In this document: piece after piece, positions 1-8,876 of the stretch
Position numbering within the stretch: the stretch's first letter is position 1
Layout: every line of letters begins with the position of its first letter
DNA from: Limnochordaceae bacterium
GTDB taxonomy: Bacteria > Bacillota > Limnochordia > Limnochordales > DUMU01
Assembly (NCBI GenBank): GCA_014896305.1
Contig: JADBKQ010000006.1
Span: 1-64,000, forward strand
Direction of reading: 5' to 3'
Length of the DNA: 64,000 bases
Made by a program: the position numbers and the translations under genes
The notes under the pieces: model-generated
Databases searched by the model: none
The model's input: the letters and a program-made list of their open reading frames with translations, nothing else
What the model was told of the DNA's origin: nothing

Positions 1-300
1 AGTCAAACGGTGCCTGGTGGTGGCGACGGAAGCAGGCAATCGGTGCCTGGACACCACCGCAGAACCAGACAAACGGTGCCTGGTTGCGTCGTACGGACCA
101 GTCAAACGATGCCTGGTGGTGGCGACGGAAGCAGGCAATCGGTGCCTGGACACCGCCGCAGAACCAGGCAGATGGTGCCTGGTTGCGTCATCCGAACCAG
201 TCAAACGGTGCCTGGTGGTGGCGACGGAAGCAGGCAAATGGTGCCTGGATGCCGCCACAGAACCAGGCAGATGGTGCCTGGTGGCGCCGCCTCAGAACGT
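1..300. repeat. 33-bp tandem repeat with 99-bp higher-order period
   Basis: Nine consecutive 33-bp units run from about position 4 to 300, each carrying a GGTGCCTGG-like core (once GATGCCTGG). Units alternate in an A-B-C pattern, so the sequence nearly repeats every 99 bp (copies start near 1, 100 and 199). The array begins at or before the window edge and ends at the stop codon of the leftward gene at 292. Because 33 is a multiple of three, several frames stay open across the array, which explains the overlapping ORFs here. I see no start signal or protein family supporting translation. Confidence 0.93.
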
Positions 301-1476
301 CGCCTCACCCTTGACGAGGCTTTCCAGCAGCAGCATAAACCACCCTGCATCTGCCGAATACCACGGCCAGGGGTTGCCACGGTCAAAGAAGCGTGCTTTG
401 ACGGCATCGACAAAGGTCAGTGCCCGCTCTCGTTCCCCCATCTTCAGGGCGACTAACCCGACGAAGGCGGAAGCGAAGGAGTCGTCTCGCTCGAGGGTCG
501 GCCACCCGGGCGCTACCTTGTTGAACCGCGCCCACAGCTCCTTGGCCCGCTGCGACTGCGGATCCAGGACTCCCCAGAGCACTGGCCAGAGTTGGGCCAT
601 TTGGTCTGGATACCATGTGCCCCAGTTCGTGCCAAGGCGGACGCCGCGCTGATCCATGGCGTAGTAGTAATAGCCACGCCCGTCGCCGGCCCACAGCTTT
701 TTCTCGATCCCCGCTTTGACCACCTCAGCCCGCTGCCGGTAATAAGAAGCCTTCTGGGCATCGCCGATCACATCGGCCATCAGCGCGGCCAGGTCGACAA
801 ACCCACGGTAGACCTCACAGTTGTCCATCAAATACTTCACTTTGTAGTTGGGCTTGGCCCAAGTCAGGCCATCGGCCGGGTCTTGCGAGGCAACCATCGC
901 CTGGCCGAGCAGGTCCAGTTCATCGGAGTGGGCCTTGACCCAGGTTGTATCGCCCGTGGCCTTCACATATCGGAGAACGAGCGTGGCAAAGGTCGCCGGG
1001 TATGAGTCGGCCGAATCATAATCGTCGTTGGACGTGACACTGCCGTCGACCGCAGCGGTGTAGTCGTAGATCGTGCCGTTCAAGCCGAAGCGGTCGGGCC
1101 GGTTGAGGTGGGCCACGAACCAGTCCAGCCAGCGCCGGGTCGCCTCGATGCCCTCGGGGTTCACCTGGGGAACGGTGGTGACCAGACCGAACGCCCCAAT
1201 ATTGCTGAAGTATGGGACAATCCGACTCGAACCGGTCGTGATCGCCCCCGAAGGGAGCTGGGCTTCGGTGGCCAGCCAGTGCTGTTCATCCTGGAGTAAT
1301 TGGGCCAGCTGCTCTTTGTCCAAAGTTGCCGCCTCCACACGCGAGAAGATGAGGGTCCTACTCGTGTTTGCGCTCCTGCCTGTACTCATGCTGCTGAGGG
1401 GAGGGGCGACAGCGCCAAACAGACCAGGCATCAGGACACCGGTAAGTAATGCGATGGCTAGGGAACGTGGTTGCAT
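292..1476 (-). CDS. Secreted six-hairpin (alpha/alpha-barrel) glycosidase-like protein
   Basis: The 394-residue product starts with a signal peptide (residues 1-27, hydrophobic from LAIALLTGVLMPGLFGAV). The rest consists of helical segments rich in Trp, Tyr and Asp, with recurring helix pairs: DYDSADSYPATFATLVLRY near 152, a stretch near 216-238, WYPDQMAQLWPVLWGVLD near 288 and a final helix near 370-387. This is typical of (alpha/alpha)6 toroid glycoside hydrolases and related secreted proteins. I cannot assign a GH family or substrate. The ATG at 1476 follows AGCAGGAGG (1480-1488, read on the minus strand) at good spacing. The gene stands alone. Its stop abuts the 33-bp repeat, and its upstream region holds paired direct repeats. 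A non-enzymatic member of the fold is possible. Confidence 0.6.
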   Translation of the reverse strand: MQPRSLAIALLTGVLMPGLFGAVAPPLSSMSTGRSANTSRTLIFSRVEAATLDKEQLAQLLQDEQHWLATEAQLPSGAITTGSSRIVPYFSNIGAFGLVTTVPQVNPEGIEATRRWLDWFVAHLNRPDRFGLNGTIYDYTAAVDGSVTSNDDYDSADSYPATFATLVLRYVKATGDTTWVKAHSDELDLLGQAMVASQDPADGLTWAKPNYKVKYLMDNCEVYRGFVDLAALMADVIGDAQKASYYRQRAEVVKAGIEKKLWAGDGRGYYYYAMDQRGVRLGTNWGTWYPDQMAQLWPVLWGVLDPQSQRAKELWARFNKVAPGWPTLERDDSFASAFVGLVALKMGERERALTFVDAVKARFFDRGNPWPWYSADAGWFMLLLESLVKGEATF

Positions 1477-1508
1477 GGCCTCCTGCTCCCTTCGAATTGC
1501 CAGCTGCC

Positions 1509-1677
1509 CACGGCAAGTTGATCCGGGCTGATCTAGATGGATTTACATTGCCGCACGGCAAGTTGACCCAGCTTGATCTGGACGGATTTACGTCGATCGC
1601 CTCGCCACAGTTACCCTCGGTTTGAATCCGGTGCAGAATCTCCTGAGGGTGGATTTACGTTGATCGCCTCGCCACAG
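1509..1677. repeat. Two overlapping sets of direct repeats upstream of the secreted-protein gene
   Basis: A 38-bp sequence starting CACGGCAAGTTGA and ending GGATTTAC occurs at 1509 and again at 1554 (45-bp period, several substitutions). A 27-bp sequence starting GGATTTACGT and ending GCCACAG occurs at 1584-1610 and 1651-1677 (67-bp period, one mismatch). They lie in the promoter-side spacer of the leftward gene ending at 292. Confidence 0.85.
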
Positions 1678-1850
1678 GAGGACTTCGCTGCCGCTCAGCG
1701 GAACCCTGCAGCCTTGGTCATGAGGTGAGACTAATCGCGATGAAATGCGAGCTTTCACGATGCCCGACCCCCAATGACCACCTGACCGGATCTGACTAGC
1801 GCCCGGACCGGGCTGGTGGGAGAATAGCGACGGTAGAAAGGGTGAGCGCG

Positions 1851-2216
1851 GTGGACCAAAGCAAACACGTGGCAGGTTATCTCGTCTACACCACGACGGC
1901 GACGGAAGAAGATGCTCTGCGACTGGGTAGAGCGGTGGTAGGGGAGCACCTGGCGGCCTGCGCCAACGTGGTGCCCGGGATGACATCGATCTATCCGTGG
2001 CGCGGCCGAGTGCAGGAAGACCCCGAGGCGCTGCTTTTGCTCAAGACAACCGACACCCGGTTGGCAGCCCTGCTTGCCCGTATTCGTGAACTGCATCCGT
2101 ACGAATTGCCGGCCATCAACGCGGTTCGGGTCGAGCAGGGGCTGGGCGAGTACTGGGACTGGGTGAAGACATGGGTTGAATCGACTCCGCCCCCGTCCGG
2201 ACCTACACCGCCGTAG
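1851..2216 (+). CDS. cutA: CutA divalent-cation tolerance family protein
   Basis: CutA1 proteins are small trimeric cytosolic proteins with a ferredoxin-like fold. They are linked to copper tolerance, but their molecular role is unsettled. The product has the family hallmarks in order: YTTTATEEDALRLGRAVV, EHLAACANVVPGMTSIYPWRG, then LLLLKTTDTRLAALLARIRELHPYELPAI and a final EYWDWV strand and helix. The length of about 121 residues is normal. Two GTG codons are in frame, at 1842 and 1851. AGAAAGGG at 1835-1842 overlaps the first and is well spaced for the second, so 1851 is preferred. The gene is monocistronic in appearance; the next gene is about 310 bp away. Confidence 0.93.
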   Translation: MDQSKHVAGYLVYTTTATEEDALRLGRAVVGEHLAACANVVPGMTSIYPWRGRVQEDPEALLLLKTTDTRLAALLARIRELHPYELPAINAVRVEQGLGEYWDWVKTWVESTPPPSGPTPP

Positions 2217-2531
2217 CCGCTGCCATGTTCGTTGTTCGTTGCCAACGTTACCCCCGCTGCATCCGCCGGGTTGGCAGCAACCTCACGACGCATTCGGGCG
2301 TGGTATCAATCATGACATCACCCGAACTTGGGTCGAGCGTGCCCGAGTGACCCGGAAGATGGGGTGGACCCCTTCGTGCGAGCACCGAAAGGGGGCGTTT
2401 TCGATTGGCAACAGCCTGCTTTCCTGCCCGTGTTCTTCACGATATGCTAGGGATGTGGGTTCGTGGGGGCTGCTGCGAATTCGGAATCCAACAGAATCCA
2501 CATATACAGGACAGCGGGGGGGCGGGTGTCG
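2217..2531. other. Intergenic spacer without recognised gene
   Basis: The 315-bp spacer between cutA and the small membrane protein gene shows no credible coding frame on either strand and no RNA gene I recognise. A run of G residues near 2516-2525 may serve as ribosome-binding signal for the downstream gene. Confidence 0.5.
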
Positions 2532-2726
2532 ATGCTCACATTCCTGGTTTGGCTTCTGTTGCTGGTGATTTGCTGGCCGCTGGCGGTGGCGGCGATACTG
2601 CTCTACCCGCTCGTCTGGCTGCTTTTGTTGCCGTTCCGGCTGATGGGCCTCGCCGTGGGCGGCATCCTGGAACTGATCTGGGCTGTGGTCACGCTGCCGG
2701 CACGGGTGGTTCACTGGTTGGTGTAG
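2532..2726 (+). CDS. Small two-helix membrane protein of unknown function
   Basis: About 64 residues, almost entirely hydrophobic: a first membrane segment (LTFLVWLLLLVICWPLAVAAILL), a short turn with Pro/Arg (LLPFRLMG) and a second segment (LAVGGILELIWAVVTLPARVV). The composition is typical of an integral hairpin in the inner membrane. The start is the ATG at 2532 or a GTG six bases upstream at 2526, both preceded by a G-rich stretch. I recognise no family. It sits between cutA and arsC with no obvious operon link. Confidence 0.6.
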   Translation: MLTFLVWLLLLVICWPLAVAAILLYPLVWLLLLPFRLMGLAVGGILELIWAVVTLPARVVHWLV

Positions 2727-2866
2727 ATCCTTGTGGCGAGGCACGCCGGGGGCGCTCAGAATAGGAATGATTTGGCCGCCGGCTTCGACCCACGTCCTCG
2801 GGCCAGACACAGGTCGAGGGCCAGGCGGCCCTATCTTGTGGCAGGTTCATCATAAACAGAACGGGG

Positions 2867-3406
2867 ATGGGCAGTATGGGTGTACCCCCTAACAACGAAA
2901 CGTTTGGCGGAGCGTCTAAGGAAACAGCGGCTGCGGACAGAGAAGGCCGGGAAGGAGGGGGAAGGGGCCGGCCGCTGCGGATTCTGTTCTTGTGCACTGG
3001 TAACTCGTGCCGCAGCCAGATGGCGGAGGGATGGGCCCGCGCCCTGCACCCGGGCCGTATCGAGGCGTTTTCGGCGGGGACGAACCCGACGACGGTTCAC
3101 CCTTTGGCGGTGCGGGTCATGCAAGAGGCAGGAGTGGACATCTCGGCGCAACGTTCCAAGTCGGTGAGTCTGTACGTGAACGAACCTTTCGATTACGTGG
3201 TGACGCTGTGCGGCGACGCCCGGGAGAATTGCCCGGTGTTTCCGGGCGTGGCCCCCGGCCATCGCCTGCATGTCGGTTTTCCTGACCCGGCCCGTGCGTG
3301 CGGGTCGGAGCAGGAGGTTTTGGCTGCCTTCCGGGAGGTTCGTGACGCCATCCGGGAGTTTGTGGCCGGCCTGCCCGGGTCGTTACCTCGGTCTGAGGCG
3401 GTCTGA
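2867..3406 (+). CDS. arsC: Thioredoxin-coupled arsenate reductase (low-molecular-weight phosphatase fold)
   Basis: The core (residues 37-172) is a low-molecular-weight protein tyrosine phosphatase fold. The P-loop CTGNSCR (Cys43-Arg49) is followed by the two further redox cysteines of the Gram-positive ArsC family, in CGDARENCP (Cys115 and Cys122), and the FPDPA loop with the general acid Asp140. The three-cysteine relay marks arsenate reduction rather than a plain phosphatase. A 36-residue charged N-terminal extension precedes the first strand. The start could be ATG 2867 or ATG 2876, and the extension may not be real. No arsB/acr3 or arsR gene lies nearby, so it is an orphan. Confidence 0.88.
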   Translation: MGSMGVPPNNETFGGASKETAAADREGREGGGRGRPLRILFLCTGNSCRSQMAEGWARALHPGRIEAFSAGTNPTTVHPLAVRVMQEAGVDISAQRSKSVSLYVNEPFDYVVTLCGDARENCPVFPGVAPGHRLHVGFPDPARACGSEQEVLAAFREVRDAIREFVAGLPGSLPRSEAV

Positions 3407-3571
3407 GCCCGCCTTCAGGAGCAGTGGTGATGCCGACGCCGGCATTCCTTCGCAATACGGATCATGATTAGCGGCCAGGCGCTGGATGCGGGTGTGCAGC
3501 CGGCGAAGATAGACGGAGTCATTTTCGCACCGGTTGAACCACTGGCGAAGGCGCTGGGCGCTATCGTGTTC

Positions 3572-3609
3572 CGAAAAAGGGGGGTGACTGGCGCCGCCCC
3601 CCTTTTTCG
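3572..3609. terminator. Bidirectional terminator hairpin
   Basis: A perfect 13-bp stem (CGAAAAAGGGGGG at 3572-3584 with CCCCCCTTTTTCG at 3597-3609) encloses a 12-nt loop. The stem base itself supplies A/T runs on both sides, so it could terminate transcription on either strand. It lies 165 bp after arsC in the 326-bp arsC-peptidase spacer, which otherwise shows no gene. Confidence 0.75.
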
Positions 3610-3732
3610 CCGCCCTCCTTGCTCGCTGGTCGAGAGAAGCATTTAGCCAGCCCGGAGCCAACAGGCAGGCGGGCGCATAGATTGGTCTGCGTGGCTGGTT
3701 TCAAGTGGCCGGCTTCAGAAGGGGGCGAGGGC

Positions 3733-4905
3733 ATGGCATCCTCCTTTGAGTTTGGCTTGCAGCAGGCGCCGCCGCCACCGCCGCCGTCCTGCCCGGGTGG
3801 GCGGGTGGTAACGATTCAACCGGGAGATACGCTCTGGGTGCTGGCGAACCGGTATGGTACAACGCTAGCGGCGATCCGGGCGGCCAACCCGCAGATCACT
3901 GACCCCAACCGCCTCCAGGTGGGGCAGCGGGTCTGCATCCCGGCGGCTGGCGCGGCGCCGGGCCCAGCTCCTGCACCACCCCCGCGCGTAATGCCACTGC
4001 CCGCCAACCTGGCGACACCGCCCAGCCCATCCTATGATCATGAACAGATGGCGGCGGAGCTGCGCTGGCTGGCGGGACGGTATCCATTCCTGCAGCTGAC
4101 GTCGATCGGCAACTCGGTGGAGGGGCGGCCGCTGATGCTGATGCGGTTTGGGCGAGGCGGCCGGCTGGTTCACCTGAATGGGGCGCATCACGCCAACGAG
4201 TGGATCACGTCGCCGCTGCTGGTGCGGTTTATGGCGGCGTTTGCCCGAGCGTACGAAAGCGGCGGGGCGATTGGCGGGTTCTCGGCGGCGACGCTGTTTG
4301 AGCAGGCCCAGTTCTGGATCGTGCCGATGGTGAACCCCGACGGGGTCAACCTGGTGCAGCACGGGATTGCGGCCGGATCGCCGTATTATAACCTCGTAAT
4401 GCAGGCGAACGGCTGGTCCAGGGACTTCCGCCGCTGGAAGGCGAATATCCGGGGAGTCGACCTCAACCGCAACTACCCGGCCTATTGGGAGCGGGCCCGG
4501 CTCGATAGCCCACCCGGGCCATCGTACGAGGGGTATGTTGGCCCGGCGCCGCTGTCTGAACCGGAGACAGCCAACATGGCGACGCTCACCCGCAGTCATC
4601 CGTTCCGTCTGGTCTGTGCCTACCATACGGCTGGCGGCGTGATCTACTGGAACTTCCTGGGCCTGGCGCCGGCCGAGTCGGCCCGCATAGCCACGGAGAT
4701 GGCGGCCCGCTCGGGTTACACCCCGATCGGCGAAGCGCCACCTGAGGCGCTGTACGGCGGGTACAAGGACTGGTTCATCCTGGCCTTCCGGCGGCCTGGG
4801 TTCACCGTGGAAGTGGGCAGCGGACCGTCACCTGTGCCGGTCTGGCAGTTCAGCGATATCTATTACCGCAACATTCCGCTTATCGCTTACCTTGGGACGG
4901 TATGA
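3733..4905 (+). CDS. LysM-containing M14 zinc carboxypeptidase (peptidoglycan endopeptidase type)
   Basis: From ATG 3733 the product has 390 residues. A Pro-rich N-terminus is followed by one LysM domain (about 24-70: VVTIQPGDTLWVLANRYG to LQVGQRVCIP), a Pro/Ala linker and a full M14 domain (about 100-390). Zinc ligands are visible as HxxE (His153, Glu156 in AHHANEW) and a distal His298 in YHTAGG. NPDG at 201, GVDLNRNY at 241 (substrate Arg/Asn) and the catalytic Glu360 in FTVEVGSG are present. LysM plus M14 is the layout of gamma-D-glutamyl-diamino acid peptidases that trim peptidoglycan stem peptides. GGGGGCGAGGG just upstream decides the start. There is no classical signal peptide, so the export route is unclear. 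Confidence 0.9.
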   Translation: MASSFEFGLQQAPPPPPPSCPGGRVVTIQPGDTLWVLANRYGTTLAAIRAANPQITDPNRLQVGQRVCIPAAGAAPGPAPAPPPRVMPLPANLATPPSPSYDHEQMAAELRWLAGRYPFLQLTSIGNSVEGRPLMLMRFGRGGRLVHLNGAHHANEWITSPLLVRFMAAFARAYESGGAIGGFSAATLFEQAQFWIVPMVNPDGVNLVQHGIAAGSPYYNLVMQANGWSRDFRRWKANIRGVDLNRNYPAYWERARLDSPPGPSYEGYVGPAPLSEPETANMATLTRSHPFRLVCAYHTAGGVIYWNFLGLAPAESARIATEMAARSGYTPIGEAPPEALYGGYKDWFILAFRRPGFTVEVGSGPSPVPVWQFSDIYYRNIPLIAYLGTV

Positions 4906-4976
4906 GTAGGGCGATAGGCGATAGGAGCAGGCCGGTACGGTTGAGCCTCTGCGCCTGGCTGGCGTCCAACCAAGAC

Positions 4977-5019
4977 CACGCCCCCACGGGGTGGAAACAG
5001 CACCAGCGGTGGGGGCGTG
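4977..5019. terminator. Hairpin between convergent genes
   Basis: A perfect 11-bp stem (CACGCCCCCAC at 4977-4987 with GTGGGGGCGTG at 5009-5019) with a 21-nt loop sits in the 127-bp gap between two convergent genes. There is no strong T-run on either side. Its placement suggests shared termination. Confidence 0.6.
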
Positions 5020-5032
5020 AGTGGGGCTACCG

Positions 5033-6232
5033 TTACCAGGACGGGTCGAGGCCGTGGTCGGGCGGCAGGTGAATCCAGGTTTCAAAGTTAGCAGGGTTGT
5101 CTTCCCGCAGCCGGATCACCCGGGCCCGCCGGGGAAAGCCCTGCTTGCCGTATGTATCGTAACCCACGGAACCGCCGTAAGCCAGGCGAATGCCGTTCAG
5201 CTCGCCGATGTAGTCGTTGACGTGATCGTGGCCGACGAAAACGCCCTTCACATCCCCCACTTCGACCATGGCGGCGAAAAGACCGCTATTAAACTTGGGG
5301 GCGCAGACATCCTCGTTCTTGCTACCAATGGCCGTGCCGTTTTGCCAAACCGTGTCGAACTCGGGCAGCGGAATATGGAAAAACATCAGGGCGGGCAAGA
5401 CGTGACCCAATTGCGCCTTGAAGCTGGTAGCAGTCTCCCTGTACCAATCGATTTGGGCAGGTTTGATCCAGTCATACCCGCCGACGGCCTTGGGGGCATA
5501 GGCGCCCGAATCCAAAAAGTATAGGGCCACGACCGGCTCGCTGCCGTCGTGCCGGTGAACCAGCAGGTAGTAGTTGCCGACGCCAGGAAGATTCGTTGGG
5601 CCTGACTGCGACAGGTTGTACGCCCCCTCTTGGAGCACCTTCATGAGCTGAGCACGGGCGAGACGACCCTCGTCGTCGTGGTTGCCGAAGACGACCGCGT
5701 ATGGGATGTGGCGCTGTTCCATGGGGGCGACGATTTTGCGCAGCGCCAGGGCGGCGTCTTTGCACTCGCTCCCGGAGATGTTGTCGCCAGTGAGGACGAC
5801 CAGGTCTGGTCTCTCGGTGTCAAGAACCTGCTCCATCAACGCCAGCGTGCGGGGGTTGACGCTCTCGTTGTCCTGGGGGTCGGAAAACTGGACGATTGTG
5901 AAGGTACCATCTGGACGAAAGTGCAGATCAATTCCTCCAGTCTGATTCTGCGAAACCGGAGCGGCCCCCGCCAAAGCAGCAGCAGCAGTAGCGGTTCCCG
6001 GCCCGGCTGCCCATGCAACTGGCGTCACAGTGCCCACTAGTGCACCGGCTAGTGTGCCGGCCAGCGTGCTGGCCAGTGCACCTGCGATCGCACGGACCGT
6101 CCAACTTGCCTTGGCCGTGGTCAGGGCCACTCTGGCGACCGCCGCGAATGTGAAAGGATTTACGCCTCCGGTCACCTTGACTCCTCCCGATCCACCGGAT
6201 GTTGTCCTGAAACGATGATGTGGTTCTTGCAT
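5033..6232 (-). CDS. Exported calcineurin-like metallophosphoesterase
   Basis: About 399 residues. The N-terminal third contains a long Ala/Gly/Thr-rich hydrophobic region (about 28-76) ending in PVAWAAGPG, consistent with a signal sequence or anchor. The phosphoesterase core follows with its metal motifs in order: FSDPQ (Asp118), TGDN (148-151), GNHDD (183-187), FHIPLPE (His286) and GHDH (334-337). Family members hydrolyse phosphomono- or diesters extracytoplasmically; the substrate cannot be told. Of the possible starts at 6277 and 6232, the second has AAGGAG nine bases upstream (6242-6247) and is chosen. The hydrophobic stretch (ALASTLAGTLAGALVGTVT) comes from a short imperfect DNA repeat near 6030-6090. 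Confidence 0.85.
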   Translation of the reverse strand: MQEPHHRFRTTSGGSGGVKVTGGVNPFTFAAVARVALTTAKASWTVRAIAGALASTLAGTLAGALVGTVTPVAWAAGPGTATAAAALAGAAPVSQNQTGGIDLHFRPDGTFTIVQFSDPQDNESVNPRTLALMEQVLDTERPDLVVLTGDNISGSECKDAALALRKIVAPMEQRHIPYAVVFGNHDDEGRLARAQLMKVLQEGAYNLSQSGPTNLPGVGNYYLLVHRHDGSEPVVALYFLDSGAYAPKAVGGYDWIKPAQIDWYRETATSFKAQLGHVLPALMFFHIPLPEFDTVWQNGTAIGSKNEDVCAPKFNSGLFAAMVEVGDVKGVFVGHDHVNDYIGELNGIRLAYGGSVGYDTYGKQGFPRRARVIRLREDNPANFETWIHLPPDHGLDPSW

Positions 6233-6430
6233 TCCGTGCAACTCCTTCCGAAAGATGGCCATAAGGGTGTTGTCCATAATGGGGGACGCCGCGCACGGCT
6301 CAGTTCTGCCGCCGGCATCCCCCTTCGTCCTCTACCGTGCGTTTCCTGCGTGAACAACCGCCGCACGATCAAGCGAACACCGAGGGCGGAGGAACTGCTT
6401 CCAGGGGACGACCTCACACGCCCCAAACGG

Positions 6431-6467
6431 CTACCCCCCACGGCATCGTCGACGCCGTGGGGGGTAG
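6431..6467 (-). terminator. Strong hairpin downstream of the pyrophosphatase gene
   Basis: A perfect 14-bp stem (CTACCCCCCACGGC at 6431-6444 with GCCGTGGGGGGTAG at 6454-6467) with a 9-nt loop lies 103 bp beyond the stop of the leftward hppA gene and upstream of the phosphoesterase gene. It most likely ends the hppA transcript. It lacks a long T-run. Confidence 0.65.
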
Positions 6468-6569
6468 GATGCTAACACCAGCTCACGTCTTTACGCTACG
6501 GCGAACCGGGCATGGGGCAAGACCTGTTACGATCAGACTTCGCCGAGGGAGTCCCATGCCGCGGATTGT

Positions 6570-8870
6570 TCAGGAAGTCTGGCGTAATTGTGCGCCTTGT
6601 TCCGACACCCCGAGTCCTCCTGTATCTCTCTTCGAAGTTCGTACCGCCCAGACCACCAGCAGTAAGGCGAGGGCAGCGATCAGTATCGTACCCGCGTGGA
6701 AGCCCTGGTAGCGCACGGCAATGGGTGCGATGATCAGGCTGACCAGGTTGACCACCTTGATCATCGGGTTGAGGGCGGGACCGGCCGTGTCCTTGAGCGG
6801 ATCGCCAACCGTGTCCCCGACCACGCTGGCCTTGTGGCGCTCTGATCCTTTGCCCGTGTTCTTCGCAGGATCGGAAGGTTCATCCTCTACGAGCTTCTTG
6901 GTGTTGTCCCAAGCGCCACCGGCGTTTGCCATGAACACTGCCAGAAGCTGGCCAGACAGGATGGCGCCCGCAAGGAAGCCACCCAGAGGTTCGACGCCGA
7001 GCGTAAAGCCGATCACGATCGGCATGAGAACGGCGATCGAAGCGAGGGTGATCAATTCCTTTTGTGCAGCCACGGTGGAGATGCGTACCGCGTTGCCATA
7101 GTCTGGCTTCTTAGTCCCTTCCAGAATTCCAGGGATGTGGAACTGCCGGCGCACTTCCTGCACCATGAGTCCTGCTGCTCTGCCCACCGCCTTTATGGAG
7201 AGTGACGAGAACAGCCAGGGAACGGCGCCTCCGATCAGCATTCCAACAAAGACCAGGGGCTCGGACACGCGAATTCCTTGGGCCAACACCGTAGGATTGA
7301 TCTTCGTAACGTCTGCGACGAACGACCCGAACAGGGAGACGGCGGCGATCACCGCCGAGCCGATGGCGATGCCTTTCGTGATGGCCTTGGTCGTATTGCC
7401 CACCGCGTCCAGGTCCGCCATGATCTGACGAGCCTTTGGCTCTAGGCCGGCCATTTCGCCAATGCCATTGGCGTTGTCAGAGATCGGGCCAAAGGAGTCC
7501 ATCGCCACGTTGTTTCCGGTCAGGGTCAGCATGCCAATGCCGGTCAACGCCACACCATACAGAATGTAGTGGACTCTGTCTGCCAGGGATGCAACGGGTT
7601 GGCCCATGTAGGTCAGAACGGCCACCAGGATCGTCACCGCTATGACCAGGATGGACCAGACCGTCGACTCATACCCCGTGGCTATGCCAGTGATCATTGT
7701 GGTGGCCGGACCACCGTCTGTGCTCTTGTAGATTTCCCGAACAGGCGGGAAGCGGGTGTCGGTGAAATACTTGGTCAATTCATCTATGACCAGCGCCAGC
7801 ACAACACCGGCGACCACCGAGATGAACGACCGCCATTCATGCATGTAGAAAGCCGATAGCAGGGCGAATCCAGCTACCGAGATCACCGCAGAGGTGTAGA
7901 ACCCCCGGTTGATGGAAGCCATTGCGTCTCCTCGTTCGTCTGACTGGCCCCGGACACGGTATGTGCCCAGGATCGACGAGAACACTCCAATGGCTCGCAC
8001 CAACAAGGGGAAGATGATCCACTTGATGTCGCCGGTCAGGTGCACCAGGGTCAAGCCCAGGATAAGCCCGGACACGATGGTGACCTCGTAAGACTCGAAG
8101 ATGTCCGCCGCCATTCCGGCGCAGTCTCCCACGTTGTCACCCACCAGGTCGGCAATGACCGCCGCGTTGCGCGGATCGTCTTCGGGCAGGTCCCGCTCGA
8201 CCTTACCCACCAGATCCGCCCCCACGTCGGCCGCCTTTGTGTAAATGCCACCCCCTACCCTCATGAACAGGGCAAGCAAGGTGCCCCCGAACCCGAAGCC
8301 CAGGAGTGCGTCAGGGGCTGCCTTGCCGAAGTACATAAAGACTACCGTGCCGCCCAGGAGTCCCAGCCCGTCTGTGAGCATGCCGGTAATCGTACCGCTA
8401 CGATATGCGATGCGAAGGGCCTTATCGAAACTGTGACGAGCTGCGGCAGCTACTCGGATATTACCTTGTACTGCCATGCGCATTCCCAGCTGGCCTACCA
8501 GCAGTGAGAAGACAGCGCCCATGACGAAAGCCAGGCCTCGGCCGATTCCTACGATCAATTGGATGGCACTGGTGCTCATCCCGGAGAAGCGTTCCAGGGC
8601 TTCCGGACTCGGAGGCACCACATAAACGCTGAGAAACAGCAAGACAGTGAGGACAGCAATAAACGGCAAAATCACCCGCAACTGGCGATTGAGATAACTG
8701 TTGGCCCCCTCGCGTACAGCCTCCCACACTTCCCGCATCTTCTCCGTTCCAGTTTCCTCGCGCATCACCTGTTGCCGCAGAAGCAGGGCGTACCCCAGTC
8801 CCGCCAAAGCGACAAACAACACGATCCAGAGCGAGGCGGTTTCGAAAGCCGTCAGCGACAACCCAGCCAT
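6570..8870 (-). CDS. hppA: Membrane-bound proton-translocating pyrophosphatase, K+-independent type
   Basis: This integral-membrane pump couples pyrophosphate hydrolysis to ion export. The 766-residue length and multiple membrane spans match the family. Substrate-site motifs are intact: DVGADLVGKVERDLPEDD (about 215-233), GDNVGDCAGMAADIF (about 244-258) and GDTVGDPLKDTAGPALNP near the C-terminus. The diagnostic segment reads GNTTKAITKG, with Lys495 and Thr498. In this family Lys here (instead of Ala) marks the K+-independent, proton-pumping subfamily. The start is ATG 8870, spaced correctly from GAAGGAAGG; an in-frame TTG lies at 8876. The gene is monocistronic. Confidence 0.95.
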   Translation of the reverse strand: MAGLSLTAFETASLWIVLFVALAGLGYALLLRQQVMREETGTEKMREVWEAVREGANSYLNRQLRVILPFIAVLTVLLFLSVYVVPPSPEALERFSGMSTSAIQLIVGIGRGLAFVMGAVFSLLVGQLGMRMAVQGNIRVAAAARHSFDKALRIAYRSGTITGMLTDGLGLLGGTVVFMYFGKAAPDALLGFGFGGTLLALFMRVGGGIYTKAADVGADLVGKVERDLPEDDPRNAAVIADLVGDNVGDCAGMAADIFESYEVTIVSGLILGLTLVHLTGDIKWIIFPLLVRAIGVFSSILGTYRVRGQSDERGDAMASINRGFYTSAVISVAGFALLSAFYMHEWRSFISVVAGVVLALVIDELTKYFTDTRFPPVREIYKSTDGGPATTMITGIATGYESTVWSILVIAVTILVAVLTYMGQPVASLADRVHYILYGVALTGIGMLTLTGNNVAMDSFGPISDNANGIGEMAGLEPKARQIMADLDAVGNTTKAITKGIAIGSAVIAAVSLFGSFVADVTKINPTVLAQGIRVSEPLVFVGMLIGGAVPWLFSSLSIKAVGRAAGLMVQEVRRQFHIPGILEGTKKPDYGNAVRISTVAAQKELITLASIAVLMPIVIGFTLGVEPLGGFLAGAILSGQLLAVFMANAGGAWDNTKKLVEDEPSDPAKNTGKGSERHKASVVGDTVGDPLKDTAGPALNPMIKVVNLVSLIIAPIAVRYQGFHAGTILIAALALLLVVWAVRTSKRDTGGLGVSEQGAQLRQTS

Positions 8871-8876
8871 TGACAA

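Noticed and set aside
10-652. Several overlapping open frames across the 33-bp repeat array
   Set aside because: The repeat length is divisible by three, so frames stay open automatically. No ribosome-binding site or protein family supports them, and they run into the antisense of the secreted-protein gene.
1617-1640. tRNA-like T-loop (GGTTTGAATCC)
   Set aside because: No acceptor, D or anticodon stems can be built around it; it lies within a direct-repeat region.
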